Part shown: positions 9,141 through 19,900 of the stretch, piece by piece
Position numbering within the stretch: the stretch's first letter is position 1
How the letters are laid out: each line of letters opens with the position of its first letter
Source of the DNA: Sphingomonas sp. AP4-R1
GTDB taxonomy: Bacteria; Pseudomonadota; Alphaproteobacteria; Sphingomonadales; Sphingomonadaceae
Direction: 5' to 3'
NCBI RefSeq assembly: GCF_013113735.1
Contig: NZ_CP053346.1
Span: 1,626,001-1,690,000 of the forward strand
Length of the DNA stretch: 64,000 bases
Made by a program: the position numbers and the translations under genes
Notes under the pieces: generated by a model
Seen by the model: only the letters and a program-made list of their open reading frames with translations
Database searches by the model: none
Told to the model about the DNA's origin: nothing

Positions 9141-10557
9141 GCGCCTGATCGCGGTGCTGCTGGGCGCGGCGGCGCTTGGCGGCTGTTCCTTCGCGCCGCC
9201 CTACAAGCCGCCGGTCGCGCCGGCCCCGCCCGCTTTTAAGGAAGCCGGGCCGTGGCAGCCGGCGCAGCCCGCCGCCGCCTCGGCCGCGCCCGCCGACTGG
9301 TGGAGCATGTTCGGCGATGCCCAACTGGGCGCGCTGGAGGCGAAGATCGCCTCCGACAATCCCACGCTGGCGGGGGCGCTCGGCCGTTACGATCAGGCGC
9401 GCGCCTATCTGTCGCAGGCGCGCGCGGGCCTTTTCCCGGAGGTCGGCGTGGGCGCCGATCTCACGCGCAACCGCCAGTCGGACAATCGCCCGCTGCGTGG
9501 CCAGACCCAGCCCGATTATTATTCGTCGGCCACGGTGGCGGGCGATTTCGGCTATGAGCTGGATCTGTGGGGCCGCGTCCGCAACAGCGTGCGCGCCGGC
9601 AAGGCCGAGGCGGAGGCCAGCGGCGACGATGCCGCCGCGCTGAAGCTCTCGCTCGAAAGCGAACTCGCCACCACCTATTTCGCGCTGCGCGGTTACGATC
9701 AGCAGATCAAGCTGCTCGCCGCCACGATCGATGCCTATGCCCAGGCCGATACGATCACCAGGCATCGCTTCGAGGGCGGCATCGCCAATGCGCTGGATGC
9801 GGGCCGCTCGGGCGCGCAGCTGGCCGAGGCGCAGGCGCAATTGGAAGATGTGAAGGCGGCGCGCGCGCTGGCCGAACATGCGATCGCCAGCCTGATCGGC
9901 ATGCCGGCCTCCTCCTTCTCGATCGCGGCAAGCGATGACGCGATCACCTTGCCCGGCGTGCCGGCGCTGCTGCCGTCGACCTTGCTGGAGCGTCGCCCCG
10001 ATGTCGCCGCCGCCGAACGGCGCATGGCCGCCGCCAATGCCGCGATCGGCGTGACGAAGGCCGCCTTCTTCCCCGCCATCACGCTGGGCGGGCAGGGCGG
10101 CTATCAGAATACCGGCATACCGGGCCTGATGACCGCGCCGAACATATTGTGGTCGATCGGGCCCAGCGCCGTGCTGAACCTGTTCGATGGCGGGCGCCGT
10201 CGCGCGCAGGTGCGCGTCGCGCGCGCGCGATGGGCGCAGGCGACCGCCGATTATCGCGGACAGGTGCTGACGGCATTCCAGGAGGTGGAGGACAATCTCT
10301 CCCAGCTCCACTATCTCGGGACCGAGGCCGAGGCCGAGAACCGCGCGGTGGAGCAGGCCGCGATCGCCGAGCAGACGGCGGTCAATCGCTTCTCCAAGGG
10401 TGCGGTCAATTATCTGGACGTGGTGACCGCGCAGACCGTGGCGCTGCGCGTGCGGCGCACCGCGATCGAGCTGCGGACGCGGCAGTTGCAGGCGAGCGTG
10501 AAGCTGACGCGCGCGACGGGCGGAGGCTGGCAGCCGGGACAGCCGTTGAAGAACTGA
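9133..10557 (+). CDS. RND efflux outer membrane channel lipoprotein (NodT/OprM type)
   Basis: This is a 474-residue TolC-like channel. The signal peptide ends in lipobox LGGC (MAKRLIAVLLGAAALGGCSF), predicting lipidation at the cysteine near residue 18. Two outer-membrane-efflux repeats follow, with typical motifs DWWSMFGDAQL, FGYELDLWGRVRNSVRAGKA and LERRPDVAAAERRMAAANAAIGV. The C-terminal repeat contains FQEVEDNLSQL and GAVNYLDVVTAQ. The start overlaps the adaptor by 8 bases. It is the last gene of the efflux operon, and a palindromic repeat (10572-10655) follows. Confidence 0.93.
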   Translation: MAKRLIAVLLGAAALGGCSFAPPYKPPVAPAPPAFKEAGPWQPAQPAAASAAPADWWSMFGDAQLGALEAKIASDNPTLAGALGRYDQARAYLSQARAGLFPEVGVGADLTRNRQSDNRPLRGQTQPDYYSSATVAGDFGYELDLWGRVRNSVRAGKAEAEASGDDAAALKLSLESELATTYFALRGYDQQIKLLAATIDAYAQADTITRHRFEGGIANALDAGRSGAQLAEAQAQLEDVKAARALAEHAIASLIGMPASSFSIAASDDAITLPGVPALLPSTLLERRPDVAAAERRMAAANAAIGVTKAAFFPAITLGGQGGYQNTGIPGLMTAPNILWSIGPSAVLNLFDGGRRRAQVRVARARWAQATADYRGQVLTAFQEVEDNLSQLHYLGTEAEAENRAVEQAAIAEQTAVNRFSKGAVNYLDVVTAQTVALRVRRTAIELRTRQLQASVKLTRATGGGWQPGQPLKN

Positions 10558-10571
10558 CCTTCATTCCCCCG

Positions 10572-10655
10572 CTCGTGCTGAGCGAAGTCGAAGCACGTGC
10601 TGCAAGCGATGTCATCTGAAGCCCGTCCTTCGACTTCGCTCAAGACGAACGGCTT
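10572..10655. repeat. Dispersed palindromic repeat, family A, copy 1
   Basis: Two inverted units, CTGAGCGAAGTCGAAG and CTTCGACTTCGCTCA, are separated by about 30 bases and flanked by GTCATCTGAAGCCCG, the same arrangement as the copy at 41150. It sits just after the efflux operon and may act as a transcription end or mRNA stabiliser, like REP doublets. Similar elements occur at 27522, 38399 and 45640. Confidence 0.75.
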
Positions 10656-10749
10656 TAGGGAGGGCTGTCGCGAGCTCCATCCCCAGTAGCGATCAGCCTC
10701 CCGAACCTTTATCATCCCGGATCACCGGGGGGTACGGGACATCAAGGGC

Positions 10750-13700
10750 ATGTGGGCGAAGCGCGGGGCTCTGGTCGCGGTGGCGGCGCTGTTGGCGTCC
10801 GGCAGCGGCACGGCCGCGCCGCGCGTGCGGGGTGCCGCGCCCGACATCTTCGTGCTGGGCCGCGATGCGACCGGCGAGCCCTGTTCGGCCACGCGCAACT
10901 GGCGCGATCCCCGGCTGGGTGACGCGTTCGATTCCGCCTGGGGGCTGACCTGCCGGGGCGTCGCCGCCAGCCGTCAGCAGGGCTATGCGCTGCGTCTCGC
11001 CCCAACCCACGCCGCCGGGGCCGACGAGACGGATTGCGGCGCCCCGCTCCAGCAGACGATCGCGGGGATCGGCCCCGTCGAGACGCGGGCCTGCTATGAC
11101 GAGACGCTGGCGACCGCCGCCGTGCGCGTGCGCTTCCGGCATGACGGGCGGCTCTATGTGGGCGCCAGCGCCTCCACCGCGCTCGGGCCGCTGGAGGCGT
11201 TGCTGCGGACGATCGCGCGCGTGGCGCCCGCGCCCGCCGATCGCGACGTGGTGGTGAAGCCGACGCTTGCCGCCGATCGCCTGCAACAGCCCGCGAAGAT
11301 CGCGCAGGCGAAGGACGCGCGGGCGGGCTTCGATGCCGCCGCCGCCCTGCAGGCCAGCATCCAGCTCAATCATCGCGGCCTCTATGTGGAGGCGTCGCGC
11401 CTGCTGAACGACGCGCTCTCGCGCCTCGACGGCGAAGCCGCGCCGCTCACCCGCGTCGAGCTGGAGCTGGAGGCAGGGCTCGCCGACAGCAATATCCGCC
11501 AGTTCGATGCGGCGGACGAGCATTTCACGCGCGCCAACGCCGTCCTCTCCGCCCATGCGGGCGCGGATCGCGCGGCCGCGCTGGAGGCGAAGCGCGCCGT
11601 CTATCGCGGGCTCGATCTGCTCAACCGCCGCCAATGGGCCGAGGCCTATGCGGCGATGGGGGCCACGGATGCGCGCGACAATCCGCTGCTCGATCCCGCC
11701 ACGTTGAGCGCGCTCAATCAGGCGCCGGCGGGGGCGGGCGTGTCGGCGGCGCTCTCCGCCGTCGACGGCGCCCAGCTCGCGCGACTGTTGCTGGAGGCGC
11801 AGCGCCGCTGGGCGCGGAGCGTTGCGTTGCTGGCGCTCGGCCGCACCAGGGACAGCAATGAGGAACTGGATCGCGCCGCCGAGGGGATTGGCGAACTCCA
11901 GCGCAGCGTCGATTCCGATGCGCTGGTCGCGATCAAGTCCCGCGTGCAGCGCCAATATGCGCGCGTCGCCGTGCGCGAGGGCAAGGTGGATCTGGCCCTG
12001 TCGCTGTTCGATTGCTCGATCGCGACGTTGCAGGGCCAGCCGCCCTCGCTGGCGAAGCCCTGCCCGCTCGATCGGCCGGTGCGCCGCGCGGGCACGCCCG
12101 GCAATGCCGAAGGCTTGATGATCGCGGAGACGGAGCTGGAGCGCACCTCCATCCTCGCGCGCCGCCCCGGCGTGGCGATGAAGGATCTGCTGGCGGCCTA
12201 TGATGCGGGCGTGGACGCGCTGATCGCCTCCACCGATGCGAGCGGCATCGTCCCCTCGTCGCTCGAAAATTATCTGGAGACGCTGGCGACGCTCTACGCG
12301 CAGACCCCCACGGACGAGATTGCCGAGCGCTATTTCCGCGCGGTCCAATCGGTGGGCGAGCCGGCGATCGCGCGCCAGCTGGCGCAGCTCCAGTCGGTCG
12401 TCACGGGGGACGGGATGCTCGGCGCCAAGGTGCGTGACCGGGGCGAGCTGGAGCGGCAGATCGTGCAGCTGCGCTATGCGATCGCCTCCGCCCCGGCCGA
12501 CGATGCGGCGGGGCTCGCCGCGCTGGAAAGCCAGCGGCGCGGCGCCGAGGCCAAGCTGGTCGATCTGAACGCGACCATCTCGTCCGACAGCCGCTATCGC
12601 GCGGTGGACGATCGCCCCGCCACTATCGCGCAGATGCGCGCGGCGCTCCGGCCGGGCGAAATCTATGTGAAGGTCAGCCGCCTGCGCGGCCGCGCCTGGG
12701 CGACGACGATCGACGGCGCGCATACGTGGATCTATCCGCTCGCGGGCACCAGCGACGATGTCGACGAGACGGCGACGGCCGTGCTCAACTCGATCCGCGA
12801 CAATAGCGATACGCTGCCGATCTTCGACGTCGCCTCGGCCCACACGCTCTTCCGCCTGCTGGCCGGGCCGGCCGAGCCCGCGATCCTGGGATCGAAGGCG
12901 ATCGTGTTCGATCTCTCGGGCGCTCTCCAGAATCTGCCGGCGAGCGTGATGGTGGCGGAGGAAGCCTCGGTGAAGGCCTATGCGGCCCGCGCCGAGCAGG
13001 AGCCGAACGATTACAGCCATGTGGATTTCCTCGCCGGGCGCGCGGAGATTTCGAACGCGCTGTCGCCGCGCTCCTTCCTGATCGCGCGGGCCCTGCCGGA
13101 ATCGGCGGCAGCGCGGCCCTTCATCGGGTTTGGCCAGAATGCGCCGCCGATCGAGGGCGGGGCGCGGGATACGGCGCGGCCGATCTCGTTCGGCGTCGGC
13201 TGCCCGATGTCCTATCTCAACCTCGCCAACATCATGCGCGCGGTGCGCCCCGTCTCGGCGGCCGAACTCGGCATCGCCGCGCAGGCGCTGGGCGATCCCA
13301 CCGCGCCCGAGGTGACCGGCGCGGCCTTCACCGATACCGCGATGATGGCGGCCAGCGATGCGGGCGATTACACCCGCTATCAGGTGATCCACTTCGCCAC
13401 GCACGGTCTGCCGGAATCGCATTGGGGCTGCTCGGTCGTTCCACCGTCCTTGCTCACCACGCTGGGGGCGCCCGCGCCGATCGACCAGCCGCAGTCGGAT
13501 GGCCTGCTGACCTTCTCGGAAATCGCCCGGCTGCGGCTGGACGCCAATCTGGTGGTGCTGCTCGCCTGCGAGACGGCGGCGGGCGTCTCCACGCGCGGCG
13601 GGCGTCTGGGCGGGCAGGATGAATCGGCGGCGACGCTGGACGGTCTGGTCCGGGCCTTCATCACCGCCAATGCGCGTGCGGTGCTGGCCACTTACTGGAA

Positions 13701-13923
13701 GGTGCCGGATGGCGAGGCGACCCTGGATTTCGTCCGCACGCTCTACACGACCGGCCGGACCGGGACGATCGGCGCGGCTTTGCGCCGCGCGCAGACGCAG
13801 GTGATCGAGCGGCCCGACATATCCCATCCCTATTTCTGGGCGCCCTTCTTCCTGGTGGGCGATGCGAGCAAGACGATGCTGTCGCAGCCGCTGCCGGCGA
13901 CGCAGCATGTGGCGACGCGATAG
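10750..13923 (+). CDS. Secreted CHAT-domain (caspase-like) protein with TPR-like repeats
   Basis: This is a 1057-residue protein with an N-terminal signal peptide (MWAKRGALVAVAALLASGSG). The middle, about residues 180-620, is alpha-helical with TPR-like stretches (LNHRGLYVEASRLLNDALSRL; FDAADEHFTRANAVL). The C-terminal CHAT domain, about residues 640-1045, has a putative catalytic His885 in HFATHG and Cys940 in LLACETAAG, the dyad arrangement of caspase-like CHAT peptidases, followed by VLATYWKVPDG. Several N-terminal cysteines (residues about 45-120) could form disulfides, fitting a periplasmic location. It converges on the TpsA gene, with only 12 bases between stops. Processing or quality control of the exoprotein is my inference; no substrate is known from the sequence. 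Confidence 0.85.
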   Translation: MWAKRGALVAVAALLASGSGTAAPRVRGAAPDIFVLGRDATGEPCSATRNWRDPRLGDAFDSAWGLTCRGVAASRQQGYALRLAPTHAAGADETDCGAPLQQTIAGIGPVETRACYDETLATAAVRVRFRHDGRLYVGASASTALGPLEALLRTIARVAPAPADRDVVVKPTLAADRLQQPAKIAQAKDARAGFDAAAALQASIQLNHRGLYVEASRLLNDALSRLDGEAAPLTRVELELEAGLADSNIRQFDAADEHFTRANAVLSAHAGADRAAALEAKRAVYRGLDLLNRRQWAEAYAAMGATDARDNPLLDPATLSALNQAPAGAGVSAALSAVDGAQLARLLLEAQRRWARSVALLALGRTRDSNEELDRAAEGIGELQRSVDSDALVAIKSRVQRQYARVAVREGKVDLALSLFDCSIATLQGQPPSLAKPCPLDRPVRRAGTPGNAEGLMIAETELERTSILARRPGVAMKDLLAAYDAGVDALIASTDASGIVPSSLENYLETLATLYAQTPTDEIAERYFRAVQSVGEPAIARQLAQLQSVVTGDGMLGAKVRDRGELERQIVQLRYAIASAPADDAAGLAALESQRRGAEAKLVDLNATISSDSRYRAVDDRPATIAQMRAALRPGEIYVKVSRLRGRAWATTIDGAHTWIYPLAGTSDDVDETATAVLNSIRDNSDTLPIFDVASAHTLFRLLAGPAEPAILGSKAIVFDLSGALQNLPASVMVAEEASVKAYAARAEQEPNDYSHVDFLAGRAEISNALSPRSFLIARALPESAAARPFIGFGQNAPPIEGGARDTARPISFGVGCPMSYLNLANIMRAVRPVSAAELGIAAQALGDPTAPEVTGAAFTDTAMMAASDAGDYTRYQVIHFATHGLPESHWGCSVVPPSLLTTLGAPAPIDQPQSDGLLTFSEIARLRLDANLVVLLACETAAGVSTRGGRLGGQDESAATLDGLVRAFITANARAVLATYWKVPDGEATLDFVRTLYTTGRTGTIGAALRRAQTQVIERPDISHPYFWAPFFLVGDASKTMLSQPLPATQHVATR

Positions 13924-13935
13924 GCGGCACCCGGC

Positions 13936-16900
13936 CTACTGCCTCGGCGCGACCGGCAGGTCCTCGCCGATCGAAGCGACCGAGGAGATGTCCGAGAAGA
14001 GCGACTCGTTGCTGGTCCCCACCAGCGGATCGAACGGCAGCGTCAGATCGTCGCCCGTGCGGAACACGTTCGCGCGGCTGGTGTCGAACACGCTGAGCGT
14101 CGGCTGGACGAGCGAGGCGGAGAGGCAGCCGCCGCCCGCCGCCCCGATCAGGCAGCCATTGGCGCGGCTGTTCGCGCGCGTGACCTGGCTGCCCACCACC
14201 AAAGTCGCGCCGCTCAGCAGCGAGGTGGCGTTGCTGCCGATGCCGTTGATCGTACCGAACATCGCGAAGGCGTTGGTGCCCGCCGACGGCAGCAATTGCA
14301 GCGTCTGCGGCTGGCCTTCGCCGCCGAGGACCAGGCCGGTCTGCGTGCCGGGCGTGCCCGTATTCTGGAACAAAGCGAAATTGCCGTAGCGCACGATCAG
14401 GCGGCCCGCCTGCAGCGTCACGGGATCGCTGTAGAGCCCGCCCGCATTGCCGAGCGTGGCATTGTAGAGCGACGAACCGGATTGCGAGACGAAGCGCGTG
14501 GTGGCGTCCGCCGCCGTGACGGGCGTGCCGCTTTTCACGCCGAGCGTATCGAGGAAGCCGCCGTCCAGCCCCACGCCGATCGTGTCCGCGCGCAGATCCA
14601 GCGTGGCGCCGTCGGCCATTACGCGCCCGCCGCCCGCCGCCGTCGTCGCCACGCGCAGAACGGAGGCGCGGTCGTCCGCATTCGCGCCGCCGCCCAGCAC
14701 GATCATGCGCGCCAGCGGAGAGCCGGTGGCGGTGAAGCGGCCGAGCATGTCCATCCGGCCGGTGGTGCGGATCTGGAACAGGCTGCTGCCGGCGGCGGTC
14801 GCCAGCGCGAGATCGCCGATGCGGACCGAGCCGCTGCCCGCGTCGACGATCAGGGTCGCGGCGGAGAGGCGGGCCATCTCGGCGGCGGAGAGATCGAAAT
14901 GACCGTCGCTGGTGGCGAATTCGGTGCCGGCGTCTGCGGGGGCATCGCCCAGCCGGGTGAGGTTGGCGGGCGTCCGGTTGGTGAGCGTGAGGCTGGTGGC
15001 GGTGATCGGGCCGGCAAGCGCGAGATCATTGGCCATGAGCGCGATCGACCGGCCGGTGACCGTGCCGAGCGTGGCCGTGTTCGCCGTGGTGATCGCGAGC
15101 GTGCCGGCGCCGCCGGCGATCGTGGTCGAGGGCGCGAAGGTTACGGCGCCGGTGGTGCCGTTCGCCGTCATCACGATTCCACCCGCGCCAGAGGAGAGCG
15201 TGAGCCCGGCATAGCCGGTGATCGCAGCGGCATCTGCCGTCAGCGTCACCGTGCCACCGGCGCTCTGCGCGACCGATGTGCCGGCAGCATTGCCCAGCGC
15301 GATCGCGGCGGCGCGGATCGCAGTGTCCCCGGCGATGCTGGCGGCACCGCTCACCGCCACGATGCCCGAGGCGGTGAGCGTGACCGCCGATCCGGCGAGC
15401 GACCCGAGCGCGAGATTGCCCGCCGTCGCGGTGATCGCGATCGGGCCGGTGGTGGAGAGAGAGTCGATCGTGGCGTTGCGCGCCGTGAGCGTGAAGCCGC
15501 GCGAGGGCGCGACGGCGGCCAGCACCTTCTTCTCGACCAGAGGCTGCGCGCTGGCCGACGTGCCGCTGGCGAGCGACCGGATCGTGACCTCGCCCGCCGC
15601 ATCCAGCGTCACGTCCTGCCCGGCCGCGAGCGTGTCGATCGCCAGCGCGCCGCCGGACGCAAGAGTGGCCGCGCCGCCGATCGTGGCGCGGGTGATCGCG
15701 AGCAGCCCGCTCTGCGTCGTCAGCGCCAGCGCCCCGCCCGCGCGGACGTTCGCCAGCGTCATCCGGCCGGCGGTGGCGGTGAGGCCCAGCGCGCTGCCGA
15801 GCGTGTCCGCCGTGACCCTGCCCGCCGCCGTCAGGCTCAGCGCGCCGGCCGAGCTGGCGAGGCTGCCGATGCCGAGATCGGTGGCGGAGGTGACGCCGAT
15901 ATCGCCTGTCGCCGCGATCGTCCCCAGCGTGGCGCCCCCCGATCCGGCGGCGAGGGTGAGCGTGCCGCCGCTGGTGAGGCCGGTCAGATCGAGGGTGGCG
16001 GCGCGTATGTCGGCGGCGCCACCCGATGCCAGCTGGGTGGCGGTCAGCGTGCCCGCCGCGAGCGTCAGCGCGCCGCCGGCGCGGAGCGTGCCGACCGTGG
16101 CGGTGACGGGGGTCGAGAGGGCGATGTCGCCTGCGGCGGTGGCGGTGGTGAGCGAAAGGGCGCCACCTGTGGCGGTCAGCCGGATCGCGCCCGCGCCGCT
16201 CGCCAGATCGCCCGCCGTGATCGTGCCCGCCGTGACGCCGATGCCGCCGGCCGCGCGCGCGAAGGCGAGGTTGGCGGTGCCGGCGCTGATCGCCAGCGCG
16301 CCGCCGGTCGCGATGTTCGTCGCGCTCAGCAGGCCGGCGGCCTCGATCGCCAGCGATCCGCTTGTGGCGATCGGGCTGGAGAGGGTGAGATCGCCGCTGC
16401 TGGCCAGCACGGTCATGCCGCTGGCGTCGAGCGGGCCGAGGATGACGGGCGCGGGCGCGCCGCTCGCGCGGATCGTGGCGTCGATCGCGGTGGCGTCGCC
16501 CGCCGTGATCCCGGAGGGGGCGGACGCGACGGCATTGAACGTGAGCAGCGAAAGCGTGCGACCGACGCTCATCGATCCGATCGCGATGCGGCCGCTGCGG
16601 CCGGCGACGTCGGGATCGCCGGCGCGGATCAGCAGATCCCGCGCGGCGGTGGCGGTGCCGATCGCGGCGAGGCCGCCGGTGGTGATGAGGATATCGCCGC
16701 CACTGCCCCGCGCCGTCAGGATCGGGCTGTCGGTGGCGAGGCCGGTGACGGTGCCGTCCTGCGTGGTGAGCGTGAGCGCGCCGTTGCGGGCGGTGGCCGT
16801 GCCGAGCGTGATCGCGCCGTTGCTCGCCGAGACGGGCGCGCCGGAGCCGATGCCGCTGGACAGAGTGAGGTGGGTGCCCGCATCGAGCGCGGTGGCGGTG

Positions 16901-19900
16901 AGCGAGACGGCGGTGGCGGCCGCGCCGCGCTGGCGGGCGGTGAGGGTGAGCGCGCCGTTGTCGGAGTGGGTCGATCCGATCGCGATCCGGCGCCCGGCGA
17001 TCGTGACGTCGCCCGCCGCCTGCAGATTGGCCAGGGTGATCGCGCCGCCCGCGTCGCCGCTTTCCAGCGTGGCGATGTCGACCGAGCCGGAGCGGCTGCG
17101 CCACTGGGCGGGCGCGGTCATGTCGCCCGCATTGCCGCCGATATCACCCCCGGCGGTGGCGTCGAGCGCGCCGCCCGCATCGAGAGCGTTGAGGCGCAGA
17201 TCGGTCGCGGCCGCCAGCGTGACGGGGCCGTCCGTCGTCACGCTCGCCAGATCGAGCGCGCCGGCGCGGCTGGTGGCGGCGAGCGATGTGGCGGAGATGG
17301 TGCCCACCGTGGCGGTGGCGGCATCGATCGTCAGCGCGCCGCTGGTCAGCGAGGTCGCGGTCAGCGCGGCCTGCGTGGCGAGCGAGAGCGCGCTTGTGCT
17401 GGACACGCTTCCCAGGGTCAGCGCCGAACCCGCGCCGGTGAGCGCGATCGTGGTGGGATCGCGCACCGTCAACTGCGCGATCGTGAGCGGGCCGTCCTGC
17501 GTCAGCGCGGTCGCGGCGAGTGCGGGATCATAGGAAACGAGCGTGCGCGCGGTCAGCCGGTCGAGCGTCAGCGCGGCGCCGCTGCCGGGGCTGATGCGCG
17601 AGGCGGCGGTGGCGAGCGGGCCGGCGGTGAGGCTGGTTCCGGCGGCGAAGGCGATGCCGCCGGTCGCGCGCAGGATCAGGTCGCCCGCGCCGTCGCCATC
17701 CGCGTCGGCGGTGAGCGAGAGGCCGCCGCGGCCCGTGATCGTCCCCGCCGTCGCCACCACGGAGACGGCGCCCGAGGCGGTCTGGCCGATCGCGCTGCCG
17801 GCCGTGCCCAGCGCCACCGACGCGCCCTGCACCGCATAGCTTTCGGCCGAGACCGCGCCGGCCACCGTCGCGAGGCCGCCCGCCGTGACGGTCACGCCGA
17901 TGCCGCTCAGCGCGACGAGGTTCGCGGCGCCCCCGGCGGTGATGCCGAGCGTGCGGCCCGCCGCGAGCGACGGCGCAGTGAGGCTGCCGGACGCGCTCAC
18001 CCGCGCATCCCGGCCCGCGATCAGCGCGGGGAGGGTGAGGCTCGTCTCGCTGACGAGGGTGGCGTCGCCCGTAGCGCCGGTGACGGCCAGCGCACCCGTC
18101 ACGGTGAGGTCGCCGCCGGAGCCCCGCTTCGCGAGCGCCAGGCTCGTCCCGGCGGTGGCATCGCCCAGCCGGAACGCGCCGGTGCGCGCGGTGAGATCGA
18201 TCCGGTCTGCGCGGACGCTGCCGATCGTGGCGGTCGCGGCGCTGGCGCGCAGGAGGGTGGCGGCGGTCAGGCCGGGCGCGGTCAGCGCGCCGTCCGCCAT
18301 GATGTCGATCCCGCCGGCGCTGCTGCTCCCCTGTCCGATCGTGGCATCGGCGGCGGCGAGGATCGTCGTGTCGCCGGCCGCCGTGAAGGTGGCGAGGGCG
18401 AGCGCGCCGGTGCGGCTGCGCGCGCCCAGCGTGCCGCCGCTGGCGAGGGTGGTGACGGTGAGCGTGCCCGCATCGAGCGTGGCATTGCCGCCCGCCGAGA
18501 GGGTTCCGATCGTCGCGATGCCGGCGGTGGCGGACAGCGTGGCGGCGCCCGTGGTGGTGATGCGATCGGCCCGCAGGCTTCCGGTCGCGGCGGTGAGCGT
18601 CGCCTGGGCGGAGTCGAGCGTCGAGAGATCGATCGAGGCCGCGCCGAGGGTGGCGCCTGCGCCGGCCGTCACCGGACCGACCAGCGCATCGCCGCCGAGC
18701 GTGACGGTGAGGGCGCGGCCGGCCGACAGCGCTGCGCGCTCGCCCGGCGCGTGCCCGCGCAGGCTGGCGGCGGTGATCGAGAGGTCGGCCGTGGCGCCGC
18801 TCGCGCGGGCCGTATCGATCCGGGCGTCGCCCGCCGACTGGATCGTGAGCCCGGTGGCGCCGGTCGCCTGGCCGATGCTGATCGCGCCGCCGGTGCTGGT
18901 GAGCGCCAGCGCTGCCGCACCGTTCGCCGAGCCGATATCGAGCGTCGCGCCGCCGATCGTGCCGGTGCCGCGGGCGATCAACGTGGTCGCGGTCAGGGCG
19001 CCGGAGGCGAACGCTGTGAGCGCGCCGTCGAGCGTCTCGATCCGGCCGAGCGCCGCCGTGCCGCTCGCGCCGATCGTGGCGGCGGCGGCGATCAGGTCGG
19101 CCGTGTCGATTGCGCCGGCGATGCTCGTCAGCGATGCGGCGCCGGTCACGCGCGCCAGCGGCAGCGTGATGCTCGCGGCGTGGATCGTGGCACCGACGCC
19201 GCTGGCGAGGCTGTCGATCCGGGCGAGGCCCGCATCCGCCGTGATGCCCGCGTCCGTGCCCGTCACGAGCGCGCCGATCGTGGCGCCTCCGGTGCGGGCG
19301 ATGAGGGTCGCCGCGCCGGTGGTGGCCGTCAGCTGCGCGATAGCGAGCGACCCGCCGGTGATCGTCGCCGAGCGGGCGGCGGTGGCGCCGTCCAGCATCA
19401 CCTGCCCGCCGGCCGTGACCCTTATGTCCCGCGCGGAGGAGAGCGTGGCGCGTGTGCCCGCGGTCGGGCCGCCGAGCGCGGCGGCGGTGATCGAGAGGTC
19501 GGCGCCGACGCCGGTCGTCGTCGCGGTGCCGATGCGGGCGGCGCCGACGGACTGGATCGTGAGGCCGGTGCCGCGCGCGATCAGCGTGGTCGCGTCGAGC
19601 GCGCCGCCCGCCGTGGCCGTGAGCGGGCCGCCGGTGGCCTCGATCCGGCCGAGCGTGGCGTCGGCCTGCGCCGCGATCAGGGCCGATCCCGCGACCAGAT
19701 CCGCCGCATCGATGGCACCCGCAAGGCTGGTGAACGAGGCCGCGCCGGTCACACGCGCGAAGGGCAGGGCGATGCTGGCGGCGCGGATCGTCGCATTGCC
19801 GCCCGTGGTGAGCGAGGTGATGCTGGCGAGCCCGCCATCGGCGATGATGCCCGCATGGAGGCGGGTGACGAGCGTGCCGATGACGGCGTCGCCGCTGGTG

